From NCBI RefSeq assembly GCF_030013905.1, contig NZ_CP124862.1, positions 3,103,051-3,167,050 on the forward strand: a DNA stretch of 64,000 nt, read 5' to 3'. Origin of the DNA: Petroclostridium sp. X23 (GTDB taxonomy: Bacteria > Bacillota > Clostridia > SK-Y3). The notes beneath the pieces were generated by a model. The model was not told the DNA's origin and did not search any database. It worked only from the letters and a program-made list of their open reading frames with translations. Below, in pieces: positions 16,240 to 25,238 of the stretch. Made by a program: the position numbers and the translations under genes. The number at the start of each line of letters is the position of its first letter. Within the stretch, counting starts at the first letter, position 1.

Positions 16240-16369
16240 CAATCCACTTCCTCCTTGGTTTTAAATAACATCTTTATTTTCGATATATAATGTATTATTG
16301 CGCTATCTGAAGGCGGGCAGAATCATCCATCTCTACCAAAGCCCGTAGGATATATCGCTTGACAAACTC

Positions 16370-16519
16370 TAAGTTTCAACTTGCTTATCTATTTATACTA
16401 CATGGAGTCATGGGGACGGTTCGTCTGGCACATATGTTTTTTATGTGCCTGAGGAACTGTCCCCGTGGCGTAGCGGATGTAACATATTTATAAGTTTCAA
16501 TTTGCTTATCTATATACTA
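16370..16519. repeat. Direct repeat flanking a REP-like element
   Basis: TAAGTTTCAACTTGCTTATC followed by TATTTATACTA (16370-16400) recurs nearly unchanged at 16491-16519 (TAAGTTTCAATTTGCTTATC followed by TATATACTA). Between the two copies sits the REP-like hairpin at 16409-16467. The rest of the 395-base gap between the aldolase and peptidase genes shows nothing else recognisable apart from a hairpin at 16533-16575. Confidence 0.7.
16409..16467. repeat. REP-like GGGGACGGTTC hairpin element, copy 2
   Basis: CATGGGGACGGTTCGTC and a complementary arm ending GGAACTGTCCCCGTG enclose a second perfect helix, GGCACATA...ATGTGCC, with a T-rich loop. The outer arms match those of the element at 14124-14182. 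Confidence 0.75.
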
Positions 16520-16532
16520 GTCCATAATAAAT

Positions 16533-16575
16533 ATATACCATAGAATAAGTTTGTTCAACTTTTCCTATGGTATAT
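16533..16575 (-). terminator. Hairpin downstream of the M14 peptidase gene
   Basis: ATATACCATAG pairs perfectly with CTATGGTATAT, and the loop contains a further AAGTT/AACTT pairing. It lies 60 bases beyond the peptidase stop. The minus-strand T run is weak, so the terminator call is tentative. Confidence 0.45.
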
Positions 16576-16634
16576 CGTACGATCATGCTATTTAGCACTA
16601 ATGCAAAATATAACGATATCTTATACACTGCTTT

Positions 16635-17906
16635 CTATACAATAGGTGCCAGCAGCATCACTTCTTCATTATTTTGATAGATAGTATCGAATTGTGTAAT
16701 AGGTAAAGGATTCCTTCCGATTCCCACTTCAAAGGTATACCCGGGGCGCTCATATTCTTCTACAAACCAATCTTTGTATCCGGCATAGGCAGCGGCATAA
16801 GGAACATCTGAAACCGCATATCCGCTGGCACGCGAGAAAATCTGCGCGATCTCAAAGGCTCTGGGCGGCCGGATGTTTTGATACAACCAGTATATGACCC
16901 TTCCTTGAGAATGGTATGCAATCACTAATTTAAAATCATGACGTCTTGTGAAATCTGCAACAGCCTGTGTTTCCGGCTCTGAAAGAGGAGATGGCCCGCC
17001 ATACCTTGTAGGCCCGGGACCATCTACCCCTAATTGGGGTTCTTGTGCTTTGGCTTCTTCCCAGCTAGCCGGATAATTACGGTTTAAATCCGTACCTCTG
17101 ATATTAGCCTGCCATACTTGTGAAAATGGTAATCCTGTATCATTCCACTGCAAAAGTTCCTCATAATACGGGTTGTCAGGTTTAAGTCCTTCAAGTACCA
17201 AATCCACGCCATCAGGATTTACCATAGGCATAATATAGATACTGCTTCTATTCCAAATGTCCCGGACATCATATCCCCTAATCCGCGATCCGGCGGAATA
17301 GGCGCGCGAAAAATTTTCAATGAACTTCATAAGCAACGGAGTCGTAATCCATTCAAGGGCGTGATGGGCTCCATTATAGAATACCTCTACAGGACCTCTT
17401 CCTAATCTTATATAATATAGATTCTTACCCAGCACACTTTTCCCGGCAATGCCTACTTCAATAAAGGGATACCTCGCCTTAAGTCCTTGAATATCTCTTT
17501 GCATGATTCCATAGGTATAATCGATATCGGTAAAAACCACATCCAAACCATAGGGTACTGTAATGATCTGACCGACCCTTAAATTCATAGGATTGATCCC
17601 CGGATTAGCCGTCAATATTGCGTTAACGGTAGTATAATATCTGCGGGCTATATTGTACAATGTATCTCCCGGCCGAATAGCATATGTATCGTAACCTCTT
17701 AAGAATTTTTCAAATATGTTCCACGTAGCAGGTCCGACGATTCCATCGGGGATCAGTCCATTATCCCGTTGGAACATCAGCACAGCCTGTCTTGTCTGCT
17801 GTCCGAATATTCCGTCTACCGGTCCGGGATTATATCCTATACGCGCCAGCAGACTCTGTATCAGTTTAACATTCGGACCTCTTGAACCTAATCGCAATGT
17901 TTCCAT
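16635..17906 (-). CDS. Peptidoglycan-binding LysM M14 carboxypeptidase (gamma-D-glutamyl-diamino acid endopeptidase I type)
   Basis: The 423-residue protein shows three domains. A PG_binding_1 domain (about 1-70) contains LGSRGPNVKLIQSLLARIGY and GPVDGIFGQQTRQAV. A LysM domain (about 73-118) contains YAIRPGDTLYNIARRY. A zinc carboxypeptidase M14 domain (about 125-423) has the ligand pair HALE in FYNGAHHALEW, a later His in VIAYHSQG, and the catalytic Glu in YTFEVGIG. The order matches Bacillus sphaericus endopeptidase I, which cuts gamma-D-Glu-diaminopimelate bonds in sporulation or germination. No signal peptide is seen, consistent with spore or mother-cell use. ATG 17906 follows AGGGTGAT. 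Confidence 0.9.
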   Translation of the reverse strand: METLRLGSRGPNVKLIQSLLARIGYNPGPVDGIFGQQTRQAVLMFQRDNGLIPDGIVGPATWNIFEKFLRGYDTYAIRPGDTLYNIARRYYTTVNAILTANPGINPMNLRVGQIITVPYGLDVVFTDIDYTYGIMQRDIQGLKARYPFIEVGIAGKSVLGKNLYYIRLGRGPVEVFYNGAHHALEWITTPLLMKFIENFSRAYSAGSRIRGYDVRDIWNRSSIYIMPMVNPDGVDLVLEGLKPDNPYYEELLQWNDTGLPFSQVWQANIRGTDLNRNYPASWEEAKAQEPQLGVDGPGPTRYGGPSPLSEPETQAVADFTRRHDFKLVIAYHSQGRVIYWLYQNIRPPRAFEIAQIFSRASGYAVSDVPYAAAYAGYKDWFVEEYERPGYTFEVGIGRNPLPITQFDTIYQNNEEVMLLAPIV

Positions 17907-17908
17907 AG

Positions 17909-17999
17909 TATCACCCTATTCATTTAAATTCTTACTTATATAATATTTCTGTCCTCAGGAATTGTTACAGTTCCAATACGAATTATGAATAGGGTGATA
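17909..17999. repeat. 15-bp perfect inverted repeat TATCACCCTATTCAT
   Basis: TATCACCCTATTCAT (17909-17923) is perfectly inverted at 17985-17999. The left copy includes the peptidase ribosome binding site (AGGGTGAT). A third, shorter copy (AATAGGGTGAT) overlaps the 3' end of the cation efflux gene near 18487. Between the two long copies no gene is seen. Confidence 0.65.
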
Positions 18000-18022
18000 T
18001 AATGAATCAAAGAAATGTCCGT

Positions 18023-18302
18023 TCAGCTCTCCTTAACACCTCTAATCAGCGCTATGATATATAAGAATAAAGAGATAAATACTAATACCGTAATACCCAA
18101 TGGTGTCAAAAACTCAAAGAACTTTTCTACTTCTATATTATTTTAATGGGCGGCATTAAACGAGTGGTTACCACATCTGCTCCTAATATCCCTACAGTAA
18201 GCGTTTGAATAATGACAATCCCAAAAAGCCAGATGATAAAAATTGCTCCCTGTGTAGCTTTCATAGCTTTTTTAATTTTTTGAGTGATCTAAAATTCCCC
18301 AT
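18023..18302 (-). pseudogene. Decayed small membrane-protein gene (possibly GerAB-like)
   Basis: Reading the minus strand from ATG 18302 gives MGNFRSLKKLKK, then a frameshift in an A6 run, then KATQGAIFIIWLFGIVIIQT and LTVGILGADVVTTRLMPPI. A second frameshift follows, then VEKFFEFLTPLGITVLVFIS and LFLYIIALIRGVKES before TGA 18025. Two clear membrane helices are spread over three frames, which is the pattern of a dead gene. The GILGAD...L-PP and final helix-RGVK pieces recall GerAB permeases, but this is a weak resemblance. The surrounding bases 17907-18490 hold no other gene. Confidence 0.55.
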
Positions 18303-18492
18303 TATATACACAATCATCCTTATAAGAATAGTATTAGAAATATTATCTCACTCAACAGGAATAGTATTCTTCTTTTATGTTAAGAAACACAAAGAACATC
18401 TTTACTTGCAGATACTCACAATATCTTAAACTGCTGAAATTTATAACGATAGCCGCAGCCTAAAAAATGGTTCATATCCTATTCTCATCACC

Positions 18493-19362
18493 CTATTTAA
18501 CAAAAGGTTCCAGATGGGCGATTACTTGTACATTTTTATTGATGTCCTTCCTGATTCTTTCCTCGATATTATGAATCAGCTCATGGGACTTTTCGACGCT
18601 TAAGTCAGGTTCAGTCATAATGTGCATATCAATATGCAAGTCATTTTGACTTCCTCTGCTTCGAATATTGTGTGTATCTTTGACCTGTTCAAAACTTAAT
18701 GCAATATTTCTTATTTTCTCAGTATCAACTGCCACTCTATCAACCAGTATGCCGCTATTATCTTTAAAGATTTCATAGGCCGCATGAAAAATAAAACCTA
18801 CTACAATAAATGATGCTATGGGGTCAACTACCGCCGGCAGCCCTAACTTGATACATACAAGAGTTGCTAACACCCCAATCGAAACATAGATATCACTTTT
18901 TGTATGCATAGAATCAGATATAAGAATCTGGCTGTTCAGTTTCTTCCCTTTTTTATATTCGAATACACAAACCAAGATATTAACGCAAAGTGTTGTCAGA
19001 AGTGCAATAAGACTTTCCAGCGTTATATCCGGTAGAACAGGGTTCATCAATCTATTGACTGCATCCATAATAATTTTACCGCCTATTACAAACAACATAC
19101 CGGCAATAAACAATCCGGCAAGCATCTCAAATTTTCTATGCCCATAGGGATGATCTTCGTCCACAGGCTTAGCAGCAAACTGAAGACCAATTAGTCCAAC
19201 TATATTTGATGAGCCATCTGTTAGTGAATGAAAACCATCGGCAGTCATACTGGTACTTTTAATCATAGTGCCGACAATAATTTTCAGCCCTGCCACAGCC
19301 AGATTCGCAAAAAGAATGATCCATAGTACTTGCTTAACTTTCTTATAGCTATTATTACTCAC
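18493..19362 (-). CDS. Cation diffusion facilitator (CzcD/FieF family)
   Basis: The 289-residue protein has six membrane helices and a C-terminal cytosolic domain. The metal sites of the CDF family are visible: DGFHSLTDGSSN in helix 2 and SDSMHTKSDIYVS in helix 5, plus HPYGHRKFEMLAG and the final domain SRGSQNDLHIDMHIMTEPDL. CDFs export Zn, Fe, Mn, Co or Ni by proton antiport. GTG 19362 follows AAAGGAAG. A probable NiCo riboswitch in its leader (19408-19526) points to Co/Ni export. Confidence 0.93.
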   Translation of the reverse strand: MSNNSYKKVKQVLWIILFANLAVAGLKIIVGTMIKSTSMTADGFHSLTDGSSNIVGLIGLQFAAKPVDEDHPYGHRKFEMLAGLFIAGMLFVIGGKIIMDAVNRLMNPVLPDITLESLIALLTTLCVNILVCVFEYKKGKKLNSQILISDSMHTKSDIYVSIGVLATLVCIKLGLPAVVDPIASFIVVGFIFHAAYEIFKDNSGILVDRVAVDTEKIRNIALSFEQVKDTHNIRSRGSQNDLHIDMHIMTEPDLSVEKSHELIHNIEERIRKDINKNVQVIAHLEPFVK

Positions 19363-19407
19363 AAAAATCTTCCTTTCTTACAAAATATTGATATATTTTC
19401 TATAGCA

Positions 19408-19526
19408 ACAAAAAACCTGTGAAACTATATTTAGATGTATTATAGTCCCACAGGTATTCCATCCTGCTGCCAAATAAGGCCCGGCCCCACGCATTCCATA
19501 GAAATGCATCGCCTGCTCTATCTAGA
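19408..19526 (-). promoter_or_regulatory. Probable NiCo (czcD) riboswitch with overlapping terminator
   Basis: On the minus strand the leader reads GCAGGCGATGCATTT, AATGCGTGGGGCC, GGCAGCAGGATGG and ACCTGTGGGACTAT in order. These blocks match my recollection of the NiCo aptamer consensus (GCAGG-UGCAU, AUGCG-GG, GCAGGA, ACCUGU-GGAC). The 3' strand ACCTGTG-ACTATA is also the 5' arm of a hairpin ending TATAGT-CACAGGTTTTTT, a terminator that would form only without ligand. In this class Co or Ni binding prevents termination and turns on efflux, which fits the downstream CDF gene. Confidence 0.78.
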
Positions 19527-19599
19527 GTAATTATTCACTTGTTTTTTACTAGTATATTCTACACTGTTCGTTTTTGTCAATAATTTCCGTCATGCTTTA

Positions 19600-21444
19600 T
19601 CATATTAATTTTACTTTATATTTTTTCATCCATACATCCGCCTGAATTAAATAAGCCATTAACTGCGGCCCTGTCATCAACTGTCCGAACCACGGCACTC
19701 CGAAAGCTGCACCCTCGGAATCTACAATCTCCTGCACCCGCTGTTTATTAATCAACTGCAGTAATGGAGAGCTTGTATCATCTAGTATCTGCTGCAGCCA
19801 ATTCTTTACTGCCTTCATATAATTGGGGTTATGCGTCTTTGGATATGGGCTCTTCTTACGCCATAATACATCATCGGGCAAAATCCCGGTTAATGCCTCC
19901 CGCACTAATCCTTTTTCCCGTTCTTTATAAAACTTCATTTCCCAGGGAATATTCCATACATATTCCACAATGCGATGATCACAGAAAGGTACACGTACTT
20001 CCAAGCCTGTCGCCATACTCATCCTGTCTTTACGGTCCAAAAGGGTAGTCATAAACCACTTTAAATTTAGATACATCATCTCACGTCTGCGGTGCTCCTG
20101 GGTTGCTTCACCTGGCAAAGCAGGTACTTCTGCCAGGGTATCCTGATATCTTTGCCGTACATATTCCGCACCATTCATATTGCCTAATATTCCAGGCATC
20201 AATATGCCTAATCTTTCATTGGTAGAGCGCATCCATGGAAAAACGTCTGAATTAAGCAGTTCTTCCCGATAAAACCATGGATACCCCCCGAATATTTCAT
20301 CGGCACATTCACCGGAGAGTGCAACGGTAGCATCTTTTTTCACTTCACAGGAAAACAGGTATAATGATGAATCCACATCAGCCATTCCCGGTAAATCACG
20401 TGCAGTAACGGCTCTCTTTAATGCTTCTACTAACTGCGGCGTGTCTATCACGATATTATGATGCGTGGTCCCTAAAAAATCTGAAACCTTTTTTATCCAT
20501 GACGCATCGGAATTAGGCTGAAACACACTGGGTCTGAAATATTTATCATTATCCACATAGTCAATAGAATACGAACCTAGCGGCGCCATCCCGTTCTTCT
20601 TATAGATTTCAGTGGCAACCGCAGTAATAGCGCCAGAATCCAGACCTCCGGATAAGAACGTGCATAATGGCACATCAGATACTAATTGTTTCTCTATGGC
20701 ATCCAGCAGTAATTCTCTTACTTTCTTAACGGTAGTATCCCAATCATCTTCATGATCATGACTTTCAAGACTCCAATACTTATTGATTCTAAGGCCGTTA
20801 CGATTATACACCATATATTCTCCCGGCCTTAGCTCTTTTATATTTCTAAGCACACCGTGTCCCGGTGTCCTCGATGGCCCCAATAAAAATACCTCTGCCA
20901 CACCTTCGGCATCTATTTCGGGTTGTACATCAGGATGAGCCAGAATCGTTTTTAGCTCGGAACCAAATATTAAAGATGAACCTCTTTGTGTAAAAAATAA
21001 TGGTTTTACACCCATACGGTCACGTGCCATGAACAAGCTCTGTTCATCTTCATTCCATATCCCAAAAGCATAAATCCCATTTAAATAATCCACACATTTT
21101 TCTTTCCATTCCATATACGAAAGCAGTAATACCTCTGTATCCGAATGCCCCTCAAATGTATAGCCTCTTGCTTTTAACGCATCTCTAATCTCAGGCGTGT
21201 TATATAGCTCTCCGTTGTATGTAATTACATAAGTCTCTTGTCCGCGTTGCCTAATCATTGGCTGTTTTCCATTCTCCGGATCTACCACAATTAATCTACG
21301 GTGGACCATTCCCGCGCTTTCTGAAGTCCATATGCCTGAAGCGTCAGGCCCCCGATACTTTAAGGTTTCGCCCATTGTTTCCAAAACAGATTGCCGCTCT
21401 TTTAGATTTGTCTGCCAATCTATCCATCCTGCAATACCACACAT
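19600..21444 (-). CDS. asnB: Asparagine synthetase, glutamine-hydrolysing
   Basis: The 614-residue protein begins MCGIAGWIDW, so Cys2 is the glutaminase nucleophile of the class II amidotransferase domain (1 to about 210). The synthetase domain has the PP-loop LSGGLDSG, the ECADEIFGGYPWF motif and VRVPFCDHRIVEY. It converts aspartate, glutamine and ATP to asparagine. ATG 21444 follows AAAGGAGAGAG. It is a single-gene transcript behind a structured leader at 21541-21662. It is at the usual length for Firmicute AsnB. Confidence 0.95.
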   Translation of the reverse strand: MCGIAGWIDWQTNLKERQSVLETMGETLKYRGPDASGIWTSESAGMVHRRLIVVDPENGKQPMIRQRGQETYVITYNGELYNTPEIRDALKARGYTFEGHSDTEVLLLSYMEWKEKCVDYLNGIYAFGIWNEDEQSLFMARDRMGVKPLFFTQRGSSLIFGSELKTILAHPDVQPEIDAEGVAEVFLLGPSRTPGHGVLRNIKELRPGEYMVYNRNGLRINKYWSLESHDHEDDWDTTVKKVRELLLDAIEKQLVSDVPLCTFLSGGLDSGAITAVATEIYKKNGMAPLGSYSIDYVDNDKYFRPSVFQPNSDASWIKKVSDFLGTTHHNIVIDTPQLVEALKRAVTARDLPGMADVDSSLYLFSCEVKKDATVALSGECADEIFGGYPWFYREELLNSDVFPWMRSTNERLGILMPGILGNMNGAEYVRQRYQDTLAEVPALPGEATQEHRRREMMYLNLKWFMTTLLDRKDRMSMATGLEVRVPFCDHRIVEYVWNIPWEMKFYKEREKGLVREALTGILPDDVLWRKKSPYPKTHNPNYMKAVKNWLQQILDDTSSPLLQLINKQRVQEIVDSEGAAFGVPWFGQLMTGPQLMAYLIQADVWMKKYKVKLI

Positions 21445-21540
21445 AAAAAACTCTCTCCTTTATTATTGAGTTGTAGATGACCGGTGATCCCCCATCTCTA
21501 CTTTTTTAATATAAAATGAACTTACTTGCATATCATACTG

Positions 21541-21662
21541 CCGAGAGCAGTGGGCCACCTTAGGATTTTATTACTATCCTAAGCTATTACTCCCCCTTCA
21601 CAAAAAATAGACGCCCCCAGTAATTTGCATTCAAATTATCCAGAGAACGTCATTGCTCTCAG
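21541..21662 (-). promoter_or_regulatory. Structured leader of asnB, unidentified class
   Basis: In the asnB leader, CTGAGAGCA (21662-21654) can pair with TGCTCTCGG (21549-21541) to close a junction. Inside are a GACG/CGTC helix (21651-21648 with 21613-21610) carrying an AATTTG/CAAATT hairpin, and a separate eight-base-pair hairpin CTTAGGAT...ATCCTAAG (21583-21559). Unpaired purine-rich segments (GAAGGGGGAGTAATAG, AAGGTGGCCCACTG) join them. This has the look of a riboswitch or tRNA sensor. It is not a normal T-box, although TGGC would fit the tRNA-Asn acceptor end. I see no clear terminator after it. Confidence 0.5.
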
Positions 21663-22169
21663 AAATTCCTGTTTAATACTCATTTTCAATTATTAATTTT
21701 CTCTACTAGTAATATATGATAATGAAACAAATTGGTGATTAACCAACAAAAAAATTACGTTTAGATTTTAAAACAGCAATGAATTATTAATGGCATTTAT
21801 ATTGCAAAATTTGCTATGGTATTATAACTGTTGTAATTAAACAATAAATTGTCAGCGACGGCGTTGATTTTATGGTAATTTTACCCAATTAATGTCGTTT
21901 ATTTTTTTGGAGGTGTTCGGAAATTCTAATCTACTGGAGGATAATCTTTCAAAGTTTGGTGGTATCTCACAAGATGTGGTTCAATTATTGAAGAAAAGCG
22001 TATTATCACTAGATAGTTTTCTATCTTTTGATTCGTATGTACATAAAGCTGAGTTGGATAAAGTTTTAGATCAAAACCCCTCTATAGATAAAAAACTCTA
22101 AAAGTAAAAATTGGAGCACGGAAGTAGGAATGCTACTCTAAAAGACATAATATTCTTAATATACGGCCT
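21663..22169. other. Intergenic region, one doubtful open frame
   Basis: This AT-rich stretch separates the asnB leader from the HD-GYP gene. A plus-strand frame at 21892-22101 could encode 69 residues ending LDQNPSIDKKL. It lacks a ribosome binding site before its ATG, and I recognise no family, so I do not call it. A GGAGGTG sequence inside the frame has no suitable start after it. Nothing else is supported. Confidence 0.4.
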
Positions 22170-24347
22170 TTAACCAGTGGCTTCCTCCTCGTCATGCATA
22201 ATCTGGCTTATCAAATCTTTTCTTTTTGTATACAGTTCAACCATTGCATCTACTACATCAGGAGCCAATTGCGTTCCCCGGTTCCGCAGCAGCTCACTGA
22301 TTGCAAAATCCGGTGATTTTGCCTTTCTATAAGATCGATTGGAAGTGATCGCATCAAAAGTATCTGCCACAGCAATGATTTGTGCTTCCAGCTGTAGTTC
22401 GTGTCCTGACAATCCCAGAGGATATCCTTTTCCATCGTATCTTTCATGATGATAGGTTATTGTATCTATAATTCTGTCCGATAGTCCAACCGGATAGAGT
22501 ATCTTTTTGCTGATAATCGGGTGCTGTTTGATTTGCTCAAACTCAAAATCGGTTAGCGCGCCGGATTTAAGCAAAATACTATCACTAATTCCTATCTTTC
22601 CTATATCATGTAAAATACCGGCAATCTTTAAATCTTCAATACGCTCTTTATCAAATTTCAAGCTTTTCGCAATTTCTACCGCATACTGGGCAACTCTTTG
22701 AGAGTGACCTTCAGTATATTTATCTTTGGCTTCTACCGTTGCAATCAATGCATCAATTGTTTTAATGAAATATTTCTTGGAGTTATCATATAATATCGCA
22801 TTGTCGATTGCCACCGATGCATTATTTGCAATGGACCATAGTAAACTGACATCTGATTCCGCCATTTTTCGATGTGCTCCGACCGCTATAAGTCCAAGCT
22901 TCTTACTTTTATTGATCAACGGAATCAAGACAATATTCGTAATTCTTTCATGCTCCTCTTTTAATTGATTCAGCTCGTAAACCAACCATTCCTCTTCAAT
23001 AATATCCGTACTATGCATTTCAGAATCCAGTATAACTTTTCCCATAACATCATTATATATATTAATTACGGGAAATAATTCAAGCGTAAATTCATTTTTA
23101 AAAAATGTCCCTGCAAATGCTCTCGCTTTTAGAAACACTCCACTGTTATCCAGCAGCCTTACAACACACATAGGTGCATCCAAGATCGTCGAAACCTCTT
23201 GCGCTACCAGATTCAACACCTTGTTCAGATCGATGGTGGAATTTAAAGATTTACTTAGATAATTCAATACTCCCAGCTCTTTATTCCTCCGAAGTATTTG
23301 CCGCTCCATTTCTTTTCTTATCATTATATCTCTGGCAATTACCTGTATACCCGTCACATGTCCCTTAAGTACGTATCTGGTTACGGTAGCCTCTACCAAT
23401 ACGTTGTTGCCGTTTTTCTTTATCAGATTTAGTTCCAATGTTATACTACGCTTATGTTTTAATTCATTAATAATTTGGTTTAATAAAGCAGCAGGGTTGT
23501 CCGCATCTATCCCCTGCAATACATTTCTACCTATCAATTCATCTTTATCATATCCTAAGATATTTTTCACTTTACGGTTTACAAATACAATTTCCCCGAA
23601 GTCCTTGATCACGCAAACAATCTCCGGCATATTATGCACTAATGTGTAGTATTTATTTTCTGTTTCTTCCAGCTGTTCAATCGTGGCTGTCAACTGTTCA
23701 TATGAAGCCTCTAATTCCATATTGATTTCCTGTAGAGCACAATTTTTGTCAAACAGTTCACCTTTCTGCTTTTCCATCTCATTAAAAGAATTTTTAAGGC
23801 TTTGAGACATTAAATTGATGCCTTCCGCCAACTGTCCTATTTCATCTGATGAACCAGCCTTTATGCAGTGTTCCATATTCCCTTTCTCAATGGCTTTAAT
23901 ACCCTCAAGCAATGCAATGGTTGGTTTGGTGATACGTTGAGAAACCAGTATAGATATAGCAAAAACAGCTATAATCCATGATACAAGAAAAACTATATAT
24001 TTACTGACCTTTTTATTATATATATACGGATTTTCGCCTGAAACTGAGATGTTAAATATCTTACAATCAAACAATTCTGATTGCTGAACCACTCCAATCC
24101 GGCTTCCTTGGGATGTAGAGTAGGATATGGGGAGATCAAACGATCCTTCTTGAATAGCCTGATATAAAGCATCAATGTCTTCATTATCAACATTTTTTAC
24201 AGATTCACTGGAAAATACGATATATCCCTGATTCAGTTCTCCCAGAAAAAGTGTCATTAGAAGGATAACACCTATGGATATTGTCAATAGCAGTATTATC
24301 GTTATGCAGACTTTATATTTAATAGATCTTATTCTCACGGTCTTCAC
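22170..24347 (-). CDS. Membrane sensor with HAMP, PAS, GAF and HD-GYP domains
   Basis: The 725-residue protein has an N-terminal helix, a short extracytoplasmic region and a second helix (about 115-137). A HAMP domain, a coiled coil (about 190-230), a PAS domain (VHNMPEIVCVIKDFGEIVFV), a GAF domain (about 360-510) and a C-terminal HD-GYP domain follow. The catalytic motifs are intact: HDIGKIG and YHHERYDGKGYP. HD-GYP proteins hydrolyse cyclic di-GMP; the substrate here is inferred. GTG 24347 is the likely start, but no strong ribosome binding site is visible. The diguanylate cyclase at 59904 could act in the opposite direction on the same signal. Confidence 0.9.
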   Translation of the reverse strand: MKTVRIRSIKYKVCITIILLLTISIGVILLMTLFLGELNQGYIVFSSESVKNVDNEDIDALYQAIQEGSFDLPISYSTSQGSRIGVVQQSELFDCKIFNISVSGENPYIYNKKVSKYIVFLVSWIIAVFAISILVSQRITKPTIALLEGIKAIEKGNMEHCIKAGSSDEIGQLAEGINLMSQSLKNSFNEMEKQKGELFDKNCALQEINMELEASYEQLTATIEQLEETENKYYTLVHNMPEIVCVIKDFGEIVFVNRKVKNILGYDKDELIGRNVLQGIDADNPAALLNQIINELKHKRSITLELNLIKKNGNNVLVEATVTRYVLKGHVTGIQVIARDIMIRKEMERQILRRNKELGVLNYLSKSLNSTIDLNKVLNLVAQEVSTILDAPMCVVRLLDNSGVFLKARAFAGTFFKNEFTLELFPVINIYNDVMGKVILDSEMHSTDIIEEEWLVYELNQLKEEHERITNIVLIPLINKSKKLGLIAVGAHRKMAESDVSLLWSIANNASVAIDNAILYDNSKKYFIKTIDALIATVEAKDKYTEGHSQRVAQYAVEIAKSLKFDKERIEDLKIAGILHDIGKIGISDSILLKSGALTDFEFEQIKQHPIISKKILYPVGLSDRIIDTITYHHERYDGKGYPLGLSGHELQLEAQIIAVADTFDAITSNRSYRKAKSPDFAISELLRNRGTQLAPDVVDAMVELYTKRKDLISQIMHDEEEATG

Positions 24348-24552
24348 TCACTATCTGTTATAATTATTAAATCTTCTAGTAGTATCTCTAGTGCAGGCCT
24401 TGAATAATTTTGACCAATTGAATAACTAACAATTATTGAATACATTTATGCTAATTATACCATCGTAAGAAATCTATGACAACATAAGATCTTTTATTTC
24501 TATTGAAATTAATTTCTTGACAGTGCAGATACTGCATCTCCTGTAAGTAATA

Positions 24553-24594
24553 AAACCATTATAATATACGACTTAACATATATCATAATGGTTC
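24553..24594 (-). terminator. Terminator of tpx
   Basis: AACCATTAT-ATATA and its complement form an imperfect stem around GTTAAGTCG. On the minus strand it is followed by TTTTATTACTT. It lies 17 bases past the tpx stop. Confidence 0.75.
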
Positions 24595-24610
24595 TATAAT
24601 GATTATAAAA

Positions 24611-25135
24611 TTATAATAATTTTTTCAATTCTTCAAGTACCTTGTCATAGTCCGGATGTTCCGATACTTCACTTACATACTCTACATATTTTACGATATT
24701 ATCTTTATCCACCAATACAATTCCCCGGGCCAAAAGCCTTAGCTCATCAATAGCAAAACCGTATTTTTCACCAAAATCCAGATCTTTATGATCCGAAACC
24801 ACCTGAATATTTTTTATTCCCTCAGCACCGCAGAACCTGCCTTGTGCAAAAGGCAAATCAACACTAATGGTTACAATCTCAACATCGTCAGATAGGTTTT
24901 CAGCTTCCTGATTAAATCTTTTTGTCTGCAATGCGCAAACTCCGGTATCTATAGAAGGCACAGCACTGATTACTCTTATTTTGCCGTTCGTATCGCTATA
25001 AAAACCAAACTGGCTTAAATCCTGCTTAACAGCTTTAAAATCAGGCGCCTTATCACCCACCTTGATTTCTTTACCTCTAAGGGTAAAAGGATTACCATGA
25101 AGTGTTACCGCATTCGCTCTTAATTCACTTGACAT
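24611..25135 (-). CDS. tpx: Thiol peroxidase Tpx
   Basis: The 174-residue atypical 2-Cys peroxiredoxin has the Tpx signature VPSIDTGVCALQTKRF with peroxidatic Cys67 and the resolving Cys102 in GRFCGAEGI. It reduces hydrogen peroxide and small alkyl hydroperoxides in the cytoplasm using thioredoxin. ATG 25135 follows AAGGAGGCAAT. It is a single-gene unit with its own terminator. Confidence 0.95.
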   Translation of the reverse strand: MSSELRANAVTLHGNPFTLRGKEIKVGDKAPDFKAVKQDLSQFGFYSDTNGKIRVISAVPSIDTGVCALQTKRFNQEAENLSDDVEIVTISVDLPFAQGRFCGAEGIKNIQVVSDHKDLDFGEKYGFAIDELRLLARGIVLVDKDNIVKYVEYVSEVSEHPDYDKVLEELKKLL

Positions 25136-25238
25136 ATTTATTGCCTCCTTGGATCGTTTTATTTTGATTATGACTATTTAATACCCCTATAGAAAATTTC
25201 TAAACACTTAGGTCGGCAATTAACCTTATTTTATAGAG

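Noticed and set aside
16370..16519. Direct repeats as a CRISPR remnant
   Set aside because: Only two imperfect copies exist, the spacer is a hairpin element, and no cas genes are near.
21541..21660. asnB leader as a normal T-box
   Set aside because: The core AGGGTGGNACCGCG is not present (closest is AAGGTGGCCCACTG) and no terminator with a T run follows.
21892..22101. 69-residue plus-strand frame
   Set aside because: No ribosome binding site before the ATG, no recognisable family and no operon context.
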